NCBI GenBank assembly: GCA_017460885.1
Contig: JAFUAB010000027.1
Coordinates: forward strand, 50,731-114,730
DNA length: 64,000 nt
Source: Lachnospiraceae bacterium
GTDB lineage: Bacteria > Bacillota > Clostridia > Lachnospirales > Lachnospiraceae
Reading direction: 5' to 3'
Shown: in pieces, positions 46,454-57,164 of the stretch
Position numbering within the stretch: position 1 is the stretch's first letter
Layout of the letters: each line of letters starts with the position of its first letter
Position numbers and translations under genes: made by a program
The notes under the pieces: model-generated
The model's database searches: none
What the model saw: the letters and a program-made list of their open reading frames with translations, nothing else
What the model was told of the DNA's origin: nothing

Positions 46454-46722
46454 TGTCGGAACAGGGACGAAATCCATTTGCAATAAACTACGGTAAATTG
46501 CCCCAGCAGTATATCGGACGTGAGATAATCATTGATGAGATAGTGAATGAACTGGAGGCAGATCCGGCACAAAATCAATGTTTTATGCTTACGGGAATGA
46601 GAGGATCAGGGAAGACGGGAGATCATATACAACCGGTAGTAAGGTCTGCGCATTCCCGCAGCGTAATCCATAATAAAACCGAGAACCCTTTTTGCAAAAA
46701 TATGTGTCTTTACCTTATATAG
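46453..46722 (+). pseudogene. 5' remnant of an AAA ATPase gene
   Basis: The first 55 or so codons match the N-terminus of a clostridial AAA ATPase family (NPFAINYGKLPQQYIGRE, MLTGMRGSGKT). The homology stops right after Walker A at about 46620, and the following 34 codons look like unrelated sequence. The remainder of an ATPase of several hundred residues is missing, so this is a truncated relic. The promoter and operator-like repeats in front of it are intact. The break may mark the insertion boundary of the adhesin gene block that follows, which is inference. Confidence 0.8.
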
Positions 46723-46836
46723 TAGACAAAAATTTGCAGATTACCATTAAAGCGATACGGGAAGAGTGGAGTTGATGATACGGATTCCCGGTACTGACAT
46801 ACAGATGGTGAGATGATGATACCGAGGAGGAAAGGT

Positions 46837-49800
46837 ATGAATACAGAGTCAACAATAACAAAAAAGAAGAGAAAACCGTTAAAGGCAGTCCTGGCGATAT
46901 GCATGGCGTCGCTCATGTTGTTCCAGACAACCATAACGAGTTACGCGGCCTATGAGGACAGCGGGGTCGAAATAAGCGATCCCGGAGCTGATAATTCAAC
47001 GGGAGGTGACAACGCAGAAGCCGATGCCGGTGGGGAAACAGAGTCTGGCTACATCGATAACGATGCGTCGGACGAAACCGACGGGATCGTAACATTCGAT
47101 GCCGATGGGATGGATGAAACCGACGGGATCGCAGCATCCGATGCCGATACGCCGGACGAAACCGACGGGATCGCAGCATCCGATGCCGATGCGTCGGACG
47201 AAACCGTCTGGATAGTAACATCCGATGTCGATGGGATGACGGGATCCGCTAATGCAACGTCCGATATCGATACAGAATATCTGGATTTCGGTGGTTTTGA
47301 GGTTCCCGAGATAGGCATGAGGGTGGCCATAACGGCTCCGTATGATGCATTTCCCGAGGGAACGCAGGCTTCGGTCAGCTATGTTAATGACAAACCGGAA
47401 GTGACAGATGTCATAAAGGATGCATTGATAGGTGAGGTTACAATAGAAAATCTGTATACGGTGGATATCTCATTTACTGCAGACGGCGAAGAAGTACAGC
47501 CTTCCGGGGCTGTCAATGTTGTATTTGACAGTATTGAAGGAACAGCGGAAAAGGTAGCTGTATTTCACGATAATGACGGGGATCTGGAACTTGTTGCAAA
47601 CGAAATAAATGAAGGTACGGTAGAGATCGAAACGGATGCATTTTCCAAGTATTATGTGGCCACTTATGATTATGAGATCAGTGGAGTAAAAGAGGTCACA
47701 AATGAAGCTGGGTTTAGAGATGCGCTAAAGAACGGCAATAGTGTTTCTCTTAAGGATAATATCACTCTTTCCAAGAACACCACGGCCATTCCCAAAGGCG
47801 ATATGATCTACGTATATCTGAATGGTCATACGATTACGGTTGAGCAGCATTCATCTGAGATGTTCAGCCTGGGTAAAGGTTCCGCTCTGACAGTTATCGG
47901 AGGAACCTTTAGCGGAGCCCAGACCTCCGACTCTGCCGGATATGTATTTGAATGTGTCGGCACATCAGACGAAAGGACAAAGCTTGTTCTGGGTGACGTC
48001 ACTGTCACGGGCTTAAGGAGGACTTTCGCTCATGCAGGCAGTTATGCTGATATTATCGCGGAAGAATGTAAATTTTATGATAACTCTGTAGCTGACTACG
48101 GTGCGGCATTCAGAGGACATAATAATTCTTCCATTAAAATTGTTAATTGCCGCTTTGAGCGTAATAAGGCGGGAGGAGACGGCGGCGCCATCAACGTCAA
48201 TACCGCTGATATCATAACCGAGGGTACGAACTACTTCATTGGAAATATTTCAGGAAACAGGGGTGGAGCGATAAGCGTGGAGGCCACTGTGAATCCCATG
48301 GATCTGACAGGTTGTCGTTTCCTGGAAAACACCGCGTCCGGAGAAGGCGGAGCAGTCAGATATAAAGGTAATGGCAAACAACTCACACTCTCCGGCAGTA
48401 TGTTTGAGGAAAACATATCCAACTCGAGGGGTGGAGCCGTATTTGTGGATTCGGCCCCCTGCGTGATCGAAGGATCTGTCTTTAACGGCAACGCTTCTAA
48501 TCTGAACTCGTGGGGAGACGGCGGCGGCGCCGTTGCCTTTGCCGGAGCCTATGAGCTGACAATTGATGAGGACTCGGATTTTGAGAACAATTACGCTTAT
48601 TCAAGCGGTGGAGCCATAGCATTTAAGGGAAGTAACGGTTCAAAGATCACAATTAACGGAACCTATGTAAATAACATTGCCGAGCACCATGAGGGCGGTG
48701 CCATAATAGTTAATTCCGCTGATGGCAAAATGGCTCAGGCCGAGCTGGTAAGCGGACTCTTTGAAGGCAATAAAACCGGATATACAAGGGAAGGAACACG
48801 GTGGGACGGATACTATGACTGGGGCGGCGGTGCAATATTCGTAACAGACAAGGCTAATATCCTGGTTCCCGCGGACACTCTGATCTATAAAAATTACGCC
48901 GGAGGTTATGGCGGCGGTATTGCAGGATGTTCCACCGGGCGTGTGTTCATCTACGGAGGAGAGAACGGCCATCCCATATTATTCGATAACTCAGCGGAGG
49001 GAACACATTTGTCAGGCTCCCAGTCAAGCAAGAGTGATGACAGAAGCTATGCGGCAAAGAGCGATGTATTCCTGCAATCGGGATTTCAGGATTTCTACTG
49101 CGCCCTTACCAGCGTGGTATCGAGGAACGTGTTCGCCAAAAACATTAGCGGCAGCATTGATCTGGTGCCGATCGATCCAAATGAAACAGGATATTTTCCC
49201 GCAAGTTACGCAACCGGCATTACCTCCACGGGATATGAGGCCAGGGAGGCTGCTGTTGTTATACGTGGCAACTATTCGGCAACCCATGGCGGAGGCATAT
49301 TATGTAACGGTTATATCGTAGTAGGTGACCCCGAAAATGCGCCCAGGCTTTCAGTAGGTAAGTCACTGGCGATAGAAGCCACCAAGCTGCTTAGAAAAGG
49401 GAATCAGAGAGTCGGACAGAATAAGGACGAGTTTGGATTCATCCTGTCTGATGATATTAAGGGGGAAAATGTTATTCTCACCGGTACAAATGATGCTAAC
49501 GGAAATATCGTCTTTGGAGGAAAGCTTTCCTTTGATCAGACTAATTTCCGGGGAGAAGGAGATAACAGTACATATACATATATCTATTACCTGCAGGAAG
49601 CTGATATAACAAACAGTCTGAGAAACGTGGTTAAGGACGATTCAATATACCGGATAGAGATACCAGTTAGAAAGGAAACCGTAATACAGACCATAGGAGA
49701 CGTTCAGTTTACTACAGACAAATATAAGATCATGAACGAGGAAGAGGTAAAGGTAAAGGTCTATCTTGGATCGAAGAATGCCGATACCGGGGAATATCAA

Positions 49801-52800
49801 TTTGACGAGGCTTCGATCACATACAGCACATCGGACGAGAGCCATGCCGATACTCTGACACTGACCCCCGGAAGTTATACTTTTACCAACAGCATAGAGG
49901 AAAGTGTATCCATAAACGGGGTTAAAACCTGGAGAGCCGACGATGAAGACGAGAGACCCGAAAGCATCACCATCAGACTTTGGACAGGTGAAGACGATAA
50001 GAAGATAGAGATTGCCGACAAGACTGTCACAGCAACGGATGACTGGAAGTGGAATTTCGGATCAAGATCTAAATATGACAAAAACGGTAATGAGATCATT
50101 TATTCAATAACTGAAGATCCTGTTGAGAACTATGACTCAGTGGTCGACGGATTTAACGTAACCAATACCTTTAATCCGCATACCACAGATATCCGGGTTG
50201 TCAAAATCTGGGATGATGAGAGCGATAAGTGGGGAATGCGCCCCGATTCACTTACCTTTACAGTGAAAGGCTTTGATGGGGATAAGCAGGTGGTCGCTGA
50301 TCGCAAGGTGGTCATAACCCGTAATGCTGATGAAAAAATGTCAGTGTCCGAAGATGGAGACAGATGGGAATACGTGATAACCGGTCTGCCTGAAAAGGTT
50401 AAAAAGAAAACGGTTACCTACAGGGTATATGAGAGTTCGGACTCTGACGGTGCGGGTTATTACCAAGGAGCCGTATCCGAAGGTGTGGTGCCTGATGAAA
50501 AAATGGAAGTAACCTTTACCAACACCTTCACTCAGGAATATATAACCATCAATGGAGCCAAGAGATGGGAAGATGAAAATAACAAATACGAATCAAGGCC
50601 TGAGAGCATAAACATAAAAGTATACTCTGTCGGAACGGGAACTGATGGAGAAGACGAGCTTGTTAAAACCGAGACCGTTAGTGGTAATAATATTACAAAT
50701 GATGGCTGGGCTTGGGAGATCACTACGGACGAGGATGGAAAGGGACTGCCCAAATATAAGAATAAAAAGCCGGTTACGTACAGAGTTGAAGAAGAAAAGA
50801 CCGGCGATCTGTCCTATTACAGTACTTCGGGCGCTGTCACCGGTACTGTAAATGAAGGCAAAGTACTTACTGCGAACTTTACTAATACCTATAATCCTGA
50901 AACGGTTGACATAACAGTCAATAAGATATGGAACGATGACGGAAACCGGGACGGTAAGAGAGGAAATATTACAGTTCAGCTTTACAGAACGATCACCGAT
51001 GCTTCCGGAATTGAAAAGACTGAAGCATATGGTGAGCCGGTAATCCTGACTGCTGAGGATTCTGATGAGGCTGCGGAGAACGAATGGTCATATACCTGGG
51101 AGGGATTGCCTAGGCAGTACAGAAATCAGGATGTGTCGTACAGTGTAGCGGAGATTAAAGGTCCCGAAGGCTATACTGCATCAACCAAAAAAATAAAAAA
51201 TGATGGAACCGAGTGGAAAATAACAAATCTCCATGAACCTGAGACCATCAGTATCAGTGGATCAAAATACTGGGATGATGATGGGGATCGTGATGATGTA
51301 AGACCTGATTCGGTAACCTTTGGACTGTATTATGCAAATGAAGATCCCGTGAGAGATGCCAATGGAAATTCTCTTACGGTAACGGCGAGTGAGGATACCG
51401 AATGGAAATGGACTTTTGACGGTTTACCCAAAAACGAATATAAAGGCGGAAAATCTACGCCTGTGACATACGTCGTCAGAGAATTGGAGCTGCCTGAGAA
51501 ATACAGGCAGGAATACAGGCTGACCGGTGTATATTCAGGTAATACGATCGATGAAGAACACAGGTTCAAAACTCCTGACAATGCTGATTACGCAATTGTA
51601 TCAGGACAGGATGTATCAGGCATCGTATTTGTCAATACACATAAAATATTTACCCGGGATCTGTCCGGAACCAAGGTATGGGATGATAAGAATGACAATG
51701 ACAGAGTGAGACCTGACGGCATCATCATAAAAGTATATGATGCAGATGACCTGGATACACCCATCAAAGATTCCGAGGAGAAGGATGATCTGATCGCTGA
51801 GATCACGAACAACGCAGACGGAACACAGACATGGAGCTTCAGGGATCTTCCGAAGTACAAGAAAGTCGGCAGTGAACGACAGGAAATCGAATATGTGGCA
51901 AAGGAAGTCGGCTTAAGGATTTCAGATGCCGATGGAAATGTCAGTATAGTAGAGCCGTATGATGAGAGCGGTGTGTTCAAATATGATACCGCTGATATTA
52001 AGGATGTGGAATATACACAGAGCATAGATCCCGGTGATCAGTACACCTTTGTTAATACCTATAAAACGAAAACCACTGATATAGAAATAATCAAGGTTTG
52101 GGATGATGAGGGTGATCGCGACGGCTTCCGCCCTACAGGTATCGAACTTGAATTGTATGCGGATGATCACAGCCCGGAATCACAGGGGGCCAAATCGGTT
52201 AAAACCGTAAAGGTGATGCGAGACTCCGGGGATGAGAATCTGAGCATATCCGAGGATAAGAATCTGAGCATATCCAAGGATGGAAACAGCTGGACATACA
52301 GTTTCACCGGTTTGGATATGTATAAGAATGGTTCCGAGATCGATTACTCGGTGGAAGAGACCGGAGTATATTACCTGGATAATCAGGGTAAGGAGCATTA
52401 TGCAAGGGTTGAGGCCGGAGCTGACAACACCATGACTCTCGTGATAGACAAGGGTGACAGCGAAAGCACAGATGACGATAAGACCGTAGTTTACAAAATG
52501 TCAAAGAACGACGATGGCAATATCGTTAACACGTATGATACGCAGAAGATTTCGATACAGGGAACCAAGATATGGGACGATAATGAAAATGCAGACGGTG
52601 TGAGACCCGATGCCATCGTAGTGGGATTATATACCGGAACCGGTGCTGACACAGAACCGCTTTATACCAATACTGTCAGAGAATCCGACAACTGGAAATG
52701 GAACTGGAATGATCTGAATAAGTACGAAAAAGGAGAAATCATAGAATACACCGTCAGGGAGCTCGGAGTATATTATGGTGAAAAATATATTGAGGTTGAG

Positions 52801-55800
52801 AACGGCGGTTTCGTATACGAAGTCGGTGAAGGAGAAAACAGGAACAGTTTCAGATACACCTCAACAGTAACAGAAGAACAGTCGGAATCGGAATCGCTGC
52901 TGAAAGTAAACGTAACCAATTCCCATACTCCCGAGACCGTGGAGCTTACGGTCACAAAAGAGTGGAAAGATGATGAAAACAGGGATCGTATCCGTCCTGA
53001 CAGTGTAAAGGTCAGCCTGAAGGCAAACGGAGAAGTCGTATCCTATAAGGCAGATACCAAAGACAATAAGACCGGGGACGATGCCGGAGGAGAAACTGAA
53101 TTTGAATTAAATAATGCAAATAAATGGACATATAGATTCAGAGATCTTCCGAAGTATTCCGGAGGTATAGAGATAGCCTATACCATATCGGAGGTGTCGG
53201 TACCTGCAGGATATACATCCAGCCAGAGTAGAAAAAGCAATGTGATCACAGTGACCAATTCATATACTCCCGAAAAGGTGATCGTATCCGGCAACAAGAT
53301 ATGGCAGGATGCTCTGATGGACGGCGACAGGGTTATAAAAGACAATGCCGATGATCTGAGACCGGCTGAGGTCAGGATCAGTCTGGTGGCAAAGGTTGGT
53401 GACAGACAGATTGATATCAATGCTGATCCTCAGATAACTACTGCTAAAAAGGGCTGGCATTATGAGTTCAGGGATCTGAATAAAAATGATGAGAATGGTA
53501 ACCCTATAACATATAGCGTAAAAGAGGATCCCGTACCCGGATATGAGACAGCATATGGAGAACCGGTTGTTAAGGATAACAACATTACCATCGATGTTAC
53601 CAATATACATAATCCGGAAAGGATAAGTGCGGATATCACCAAGATCTGGGATGACGATAATGACCGTGACGGGATCAGATCTAAGATAGGTACTATCAGG
53701 ATAGAGCTTTACAGGCATGTGGGCGGCGAAGAGACTGAGGAGTATGTGACCGAAGCGGATATAACGGTAGATGGAGGAAATTACCAGACATATTCCTTTA
53801 AAGGGCTTGAAAAGTACAGATTCGATAAGAATACAGGAGCAGGGGATGAGTACATCTATACCATAAAGGAAGCAGCACCGGATGCAGATCCTGATTACTC
53901 GGCTTCATATGGCAATAACGAGAACGGCCTTACGGTAACCAATACTCATTCTCCCGAACTCACTGAAGTGAATGTTGAAAAGATCTGGCTTGATGAAGGC
54001 AATCAGGATGGGTCAAGGCCTGACAGTATTACTTTAAAACTGTATGACAGGGACGATATGGATAATCCCGTCCGGGTAGCAAAGAATGTTACGGGGTCTA
54101 AAACTGCCGACAAGTGGATCTATACTTTTGATAAGCTCCTTAAATACAAAAACGGCTCCGAGATTCAGTATGTTGTCATAGAGGATCCGGTTGAGAGCGC
54201 CAACGGATCAAGGAATGCTGATGGAACAGTCAGAAAGTATGTTACTGAATATCCCGACAGCGGCGACGGCACCAGGATCATAAACAGATATGACACAGAT
54301 AAAATTAATGTGACTGTCAAGAAGGCATGGGACGATGATGATAACCGCGATGGCAAACGTCCTGCTGCGATCACCCTGAATCTTAAGACAAAGGATGATC
54401 CTGCCACGATCATAAGCACGGTGAAACTGGGCGAGACGGAGGCAGAAGGCATCATCGTTCCCGATAGGGATGAGAATGGTGTCTGGGTTTATACATTCAG
54501 TGGCCCGGACGGTGGGGGACTTGACAAATACGCCGGCGGCAAGGAGATAGAGTATGTGGTCGAGGAAGTATTGGAGGACGGCTCTGTATATACTCCCGAG
54601 TACGGATATGAGCCGGAAACCGACAGCCTGGTTATTATCAACAGACACACTCCCGAGTATGTGAAGCTGGAGATTGATAAGCACTGGATCATAGCTCCCG
54701 GGGATGATTTGAATGTAAAGGATGTAACAGTGGAGATCACAGGTCGTCTGGATGATCAGACGACGGTTGTGGAGGCAATCAGCAGGAAGATCACCGCAGA
54801 TGATGGATGGCGGCTTATACTCGATCCCGAGACCGACAAGCTCCCCAGATACCATGAAGGCAGACTTATAAACTACTATGTGAACGAGATCCTACCCGAA
54901 GACGCAACATATGCACAGACAAATGAGTCAGGGACAATGCTTACCGGCGACAATGCGATAATAAAGGCGGAAGCGGAGGATACTGATGCGGCAGTGACAG
55001 CACTTCACGCCGATCTGTATAATCTGCCGATTACCGAGAGGGTCATCGAGAAGGTCTGGGAGAACGATCCGGCAGGCTTCCATGGAGGAGTATCAGCTGT
55101 AGATGTTACTTTGAGGAAAAGTACGGACGGTGAGAGTTTCACGGATTATCGCTCTCATGAGATCAGAATGGATGGAGAAGGTGACTGGAAATATACATTC
55201 AGGGATCTGCCCGCATATGAGATAGTAAGATCCGAAGATGGCAGTACTGAGATCAGGAGGGTCGTATATACCGTTCGCGAAGATACCAGGCTGGAGAATT
55301 ACAATAACAATGGTGAACCTCAGATCATATCAGGCGATGATGATAAGATCACTATTATAAACACTCTGGATGGTCTTGACCTTAAGATTGAAAAGAAATG
55401 GCTTGCCGACAATGAAGCAAAACGCCCGGCATCCATCACGGTCAATGTACTCTCAAGTGTAGATATCAGGCATAACGCAACCTCAGTATTTGAAAGGTTC
55501 AAGAAGATCTTTGGCATCGATTCTGAGAAATGGTATCTGTACGACACCATAGAGCTGAAGGCAACAGATGGCTGGAAGGGCACACTTACGGATCAACTCC
55601 CCAGATATGTAATGGAAGGCGGAAGGATAGTGGCCGTAAGCTATGCTCTTGAAGAAGTCGGTGTACCTGAAGGGTACAGCTTCGATGCGGCAAACATAGA
55701 CAGTGAAGGAAACGCAGTGCTGATAAATACCGGTGATACCGCTGTAGCCGGATTCAAGGTATGGGATGACATGAAGGATGTTTACGGCTACAGACCCACA

Positions 55801-56979
55801 CCTGAAGTATTCGCCGCTAACCTGGTATTACTAAAGAATGGCATGAGCTTCTTAACGGGAGCAGATACGGAGCACTTCCGATGGATAGATACGACAACCG
55901 ATTCCTGGAGCTATGAATTCTATGATCTGCCGACAGGTTTTGATTATACCGTAAATGAAAAAGAGACGGTTACCGGATATACAGCTCCTGTGATCAATGG
56001 CTTTACGATAACCAATCCTCTGGATTACACGGAACTGACGGTTAAGAAGATCTGGGACGATAACGATAACAAATACGCAAGTCGTCCTGAAAATGTGTCC
56101 TTCACACTCCTGGTGGGAGGAAAGGAGGCGCAGATATCCGGAGTACAGCCTAAGATCGATCTTGGACACAAAAACAACGAATCCTATACCTGGAAGAATC
56201 TTCCCAGAGTTGACAAGGATGGAAAAGTTCTGGAGTACAGCGTCAAAGAGACCACGGTTCCGACAGGCTATAGCTCAAGCATCAAAAACAATGGCAGTGA
56301 ATATACCGTGACCAATACATATAGTCCCGAGATCACAACTTTGACGGTACGTAAGGTTTGGGATGACCTGAATGATGCCGCAGGCAGGCGACCCGGGGTG
56401 ATACAGGTGGCTTTGGTAAGAAACGGTGAGGATATAGATACGGTAACCCTGCGAAGCTCCAATGAATGGACTTATACCTGGAATGATCTGCCCACGATAC
56501 TGGCTGATGGTAAGGGAACGAAGGCGGTCTACAGTGTACGTGAGGTCAGTGTGATAAGCGGTTACAGCGTATCGGTAACCGGAAGTGGCAGGAACTATAT
56601 CATAACAAATTATTACAGAGCACCGTCAACTTCCGATCCTGATCCTTCCGGAGGCGACACCCCTACGATCCCGAGTACACCAACAACTCCGACAACCCCG
56701 ACTACACCCGGTACACCGACAACTCCGGATAGCTCTGCCCCCGACAACAGTATCCCTACGCCGGATCCCTATACTATTCCTGATGAACCCACGCCGCTGG
56801 CAGGTGCGAGTCAGGTTCTCGGAGCCAGACGCAGTGCTGCGGGATCAGTGCTTGGAGCCAGACGTTCTCCTCAGACAGGAGACAGCTCCAGCGTCGGAGC
56901 TTTTGTATCCTCCATGGCAGCCGCAGGGGCCATGATGGGAGCCTGGTTCTCCATGCGAAGACGAAGAAATAAAAAGTAA
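46837..56979 (+). CDS. Giant Cna_B-repeat surface adhesin with beta-helix and sorting signal
   Basis: About 3380 residues. A signal peptide (1-38, ending SYAA) is followed by four tandem 14-residue repeats (about 77-132) of DETDGIAASDAD type. A beta-rich region and a right-handed parallel beta-helix (about 285-950) with NCRFERNKAGGDGGAI-type turns come next. About 19 Cna_B domains (about 1020-3260) each open with xxKxWDDxxxxxxxRPxx. A Pro/Thr stalk (TPTTPTTP) and the tail GARRSPQTGDSS, a hydrophobic helix and RRRRNKK follow. SPQTG at 3344-3348 is the likely sortase motif. Cna_B domains in such proteins form rigid stalks, often with intramolecular isopeptide bonds; I did not verify Lys/Asn/Glu triads. 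ATG 46837 follows GAGGAGG. No sortase gene is in the window. It is presumably an adhesin presented far from the cell wall. Confidence 0.93.
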   Translation: MNTESTITKKKRKPLKAVLAICMASLMLFQTTITSYAAYEDSGVEISDPGADNSTGGDNAEADAGGETESGYIDNDASDETDGIVTFDADGMDETDGIAASDADTPDETDGIAASDADASDETVWIVTSDVDGMTGSANATSDIDTEYLDFGGFEVPEIGMRVAITAPYDAFPEGTQASVSYVNDKPEVTDVIKDALIGEVTIENLYTVDISFTADGEEVQPSGAVNVVFDSIEGTAEKVAVFHDNDGDLELVANEINEGTVEIETDAFSKYYVATYDYEISGVKEVTNEAGFRDALKNGNSVSLKDNITLSKNTTAIPKGDMIYVYLNGHTITVEQHSSEMFSLGKGSALTVIGGTFSGAQTSDSAGYVFECVGTSDERTKLVLGDVTVTGLRRTFAHAGSYADIIAEECKFYDNSVADYGAAFRGHNNSSIKIVNCRFERNKAGGDGGAINVNTADIITEGTNYFIGNISGNRGGAISVEATVNPMDLTGCRFLENTASGEGGAVRYKGNGKQLTLSGSMFEENISNSRGGAVFVDSAPCVIEGSVFNGNASNLNSWGDGGGAVAFAGAYELTIDEDSDFENNYAYSSGGAIAFKGSNGSKITINGTYVNNIAEHHEGGAIIVNSADGKMAQAELVSGLFEGNKTGYTREGTRWDGYYDWGGGAIFVTDKANILVPADTLIYKNYAGGYGGGIAGCSTGRVFIYGGENGHPILFDNSAEGTHLSGSQSSKSDDRSYAAKSDVFLQSGFQDFYCALTSVVSRNVFAKNISGSIDLVPIDPNETGYFPASYATGITSTGYEAREAAVVIRGNYSATHGGGILCNGYIVVGDPENAPRLSVGKSLAIEATKLLRKGNQRVGQNKDEFGFILSDDIKGENVILTGTNDANGNIVFGGKLSFDQTNFRGEGDNSTYTYIYYLQEADITNSLRNVVKDDSIYRIEIPVRKETVIQTIGDVQFTTDKYKIMNEEEVKVKVYLGSKNADTGEYQFDEASITYSTSDESHADTLTLTPGSYTFTNSIEESVSINGVKTWRADDEDERPESITIRLWTGEDDKKIEIADKTVTATDDWKWNFGSRSKYDKNGNEIIYSITEDPVENYDSVVDGFNVTNTFNPHTTDIRVVKIWDDESDKWGMRPDSLTFTVKGFDGDKQVVADRKVVITRNADEKMSVSEDGDRWEYVITGLPEKVKKKTVTYRVYESSDSDGAGYYQGAVSEGVVPDEKMEVTFTNTFTQEYITINGAKRWEDENNKYESRPESINIKVYSVGTGTDGEDELVKTETVSGNNITNDGWAWEITTDEDGKGLPKYKNKKPVTYRVEEEKTGDLSYYSTSGAVTGTVNEGKVLTANFTNTYNPETVDITVNKIWNDDGNRDGKRGNITVQLYRTITDASGIEKTEAYGEPVILTAEDSDEAAENEWSYTWEGLPRQYRNQDVSYSVAEIKGPEGYTASTKKIKNDGTEWKITNLHEPETISISGSKYWDDDGDRDDVRPDSVTFGLYYANEDPVRDANGNSLTVTASEDTEWKWTFDGLPKNEYKGGKSTPVTYVVRELELPEKYRQEYRLTGVYSGNTIDEEHRFKTPDNADYAIVSGQDVSGIVFVNTHKIFTRDLSGTKVWDDKNDNDRVRPDGIIIKVYDADDLDTPIKDSEEKDDLIAEITNNADGTQTWSFRDLPKYKKVGSERQEIEYVAKEVGLRISDADGNVSIVEPYDESGVFKYDTADIKDVEYTQSIDPGDQYTFVNTYKTKTTDIEIIKVWDDEGDRDGFRPTGIELELYADDHSPESQGAKSVKTVKVMRDSGDENLSISEDKNLSISKDGNSWTYSFTGLDMYKNGSEIDYSVEETGVYYLDNQGKEHYARVEAGADNTMTLVIDKGDSESTDDDKTVVYKMSKNDDGNIVNTYDTQKISIQGTKIWDDNENADGVRPDAIVVGLYTGTGADTEPLYTNTVRESDNWKWNWNDLNKYEKGEIIEYTVRELGVYYGEKYIEVENGGFVYEVGEGENRNSFRYTSTVTEEQSESESLLKVNVTNSHTPETVELTVTKEWKDDENRDRIRPDSVKVSLKANGEVVSYKADTKDNKTGDDAGGETEFELNNANKWTYRFRDLPKYSGGIEIAYTISEVSVPAGYTSSQSRKSNVITVTNSYTPEKVIVSGNKIWQDALMDGDRVIKDNADDLRPAEVRISLVAKVGDRQIDINADPQITTAKKGWHYEFRDLNKNDENGNPITYSVKEDPVPGYETAYGEPVVKDNNITIDVTNIHNPERISADITKIWDDDNDRDGIRSKIGTIRIELYRHVGGEETEEYVTEADITVDGGNYQTYSFKGLEKYRFDKNTGAGDEYIYTIKEAAPDADPDYSASYGNNENGLTVTNTHSPELTEVNVEKIWLDEGNQDGSRPDSITLKLYDRDDMDNPVRVAKNVTGSKTADKWIYTFDKLLKYKNGSEIQYVVIEDPVESANGSRNADGTVRKYVTEYPDSGDGTRIINRYDTDKINVTVKKAWDDDDNRDGKRPAAITLNLKTKDDPATIISTVKLGETEAEGIIVPDRDENGVWVYTFSGPDGGGLDKYAGGKEIEYVVEEVLEDGSVYTPEYGYEPETDSLVIINRHTPEYVKLEIDKHWIIAPGDDLNVKDVTVEITGRLDDQTTVVEAISRKITADDGWRLILDPETDKLPRYHEGRLINYYVNEILPEDATYAQTNESGTMLTGDNAIIKAEAEDTDAAVTALHADLYNLPITERVIEKVWENDPAGFHGGVSAVDVTLRKSTDGESFTDYRSHEIRMDGEGDWKYTFRDLPAYEIVRSEDGSTEIRRVVYTVREDTRLENYNNNGEPQIISGDDDKITIINTLDGLDLKIEKKWLADNEAKRPASITVNVLSSVDIRHNATSVFERFKKIFGIDSEKWYLYDTIELKATDGWKGTLTDQLPRYVMEGGRIVAVSYALEEVGVPEGYSFDAANIDSEGNAVLINTGDTAVAGFKVWDDMKDVYGYRPTPEVFAANLVLLKNGMSFLTGADTEHFRWIDTTTDSWSYEFYDLPTGFDYTVNEKETVTGYTAPVINGFTITNPLDYTELTVKKIWDDNDNKYASRPENVSFTLLVGGKEAQISGVQPKIDLGHKNNESYTWKNLPRVDKDGKVLEYSVKETTVPTGYSSSIKNNGSEYTVTNTYSPEITTLTVRKVWDDLNDAAGRRPGVIQVALVRNGEDIDTVTLRSSNEWTYTWNDLPTILADGKGTKAVYSVREVSVISGYSVSVTGSGRNYIITNYYRAPSTSDPDPSGGDTPTIPSTPTTPTTPTTPGTPTTPDSSAPDNSIPTPDPYTIPDEPTPLAGASQVLGARRSAAGSVLGARRSPQTGDSSSVGAFVSSMAAAGAMMGAWFSMRRRRNKK
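47065..47232 (+). repeat. Four tandem 42-bp repeats coding for 14-residue units
   Basis: Each unit encodes a variant of xxDETDGIxxSDAD. The second and third units are nearly identical. This acidic low-complexity spacer follows the signal peptide of the giant adhesin and could vary in copy number. Confidence 0.85.
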
Positions 56980-57019
56980 GTCGGAGAAATGATAACTTCG
57001 AAGGCAGGTACTTCTTTTT

Positions 57020-57055
57020 AATGACCCCCGGGGACGGAGTCATGGTGTCATTTTT
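57020..57055. repeat. REP-like repeat, copy right of the adhesin gene
   Basis: TAATGACCC, CGGGGACGGAGTCA and GGTGTCATTTT, 41 bp after the adhesin stop codon and in the same orientation as the copy at 46252-46287. Confidence 0.88.
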
Positions 57056-57164
57056 ATAGTTTCCGCTTCAATGAATGCCGGATGCGTAGTCGAGCTGATC
57101 GATTAAGCATTTTCCACCCAAAAACAGGCAACGCAACCGCAAAATGCGCATATGCAACCGCCGG

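Noticed and set aside
46813-46836. Earlier start codon of the giant adhesin
   Set aside because: The ATG at 46813 lacks a site, while GAGGAGG precedes the ATG at 46837 and gives a normal signal peptide.
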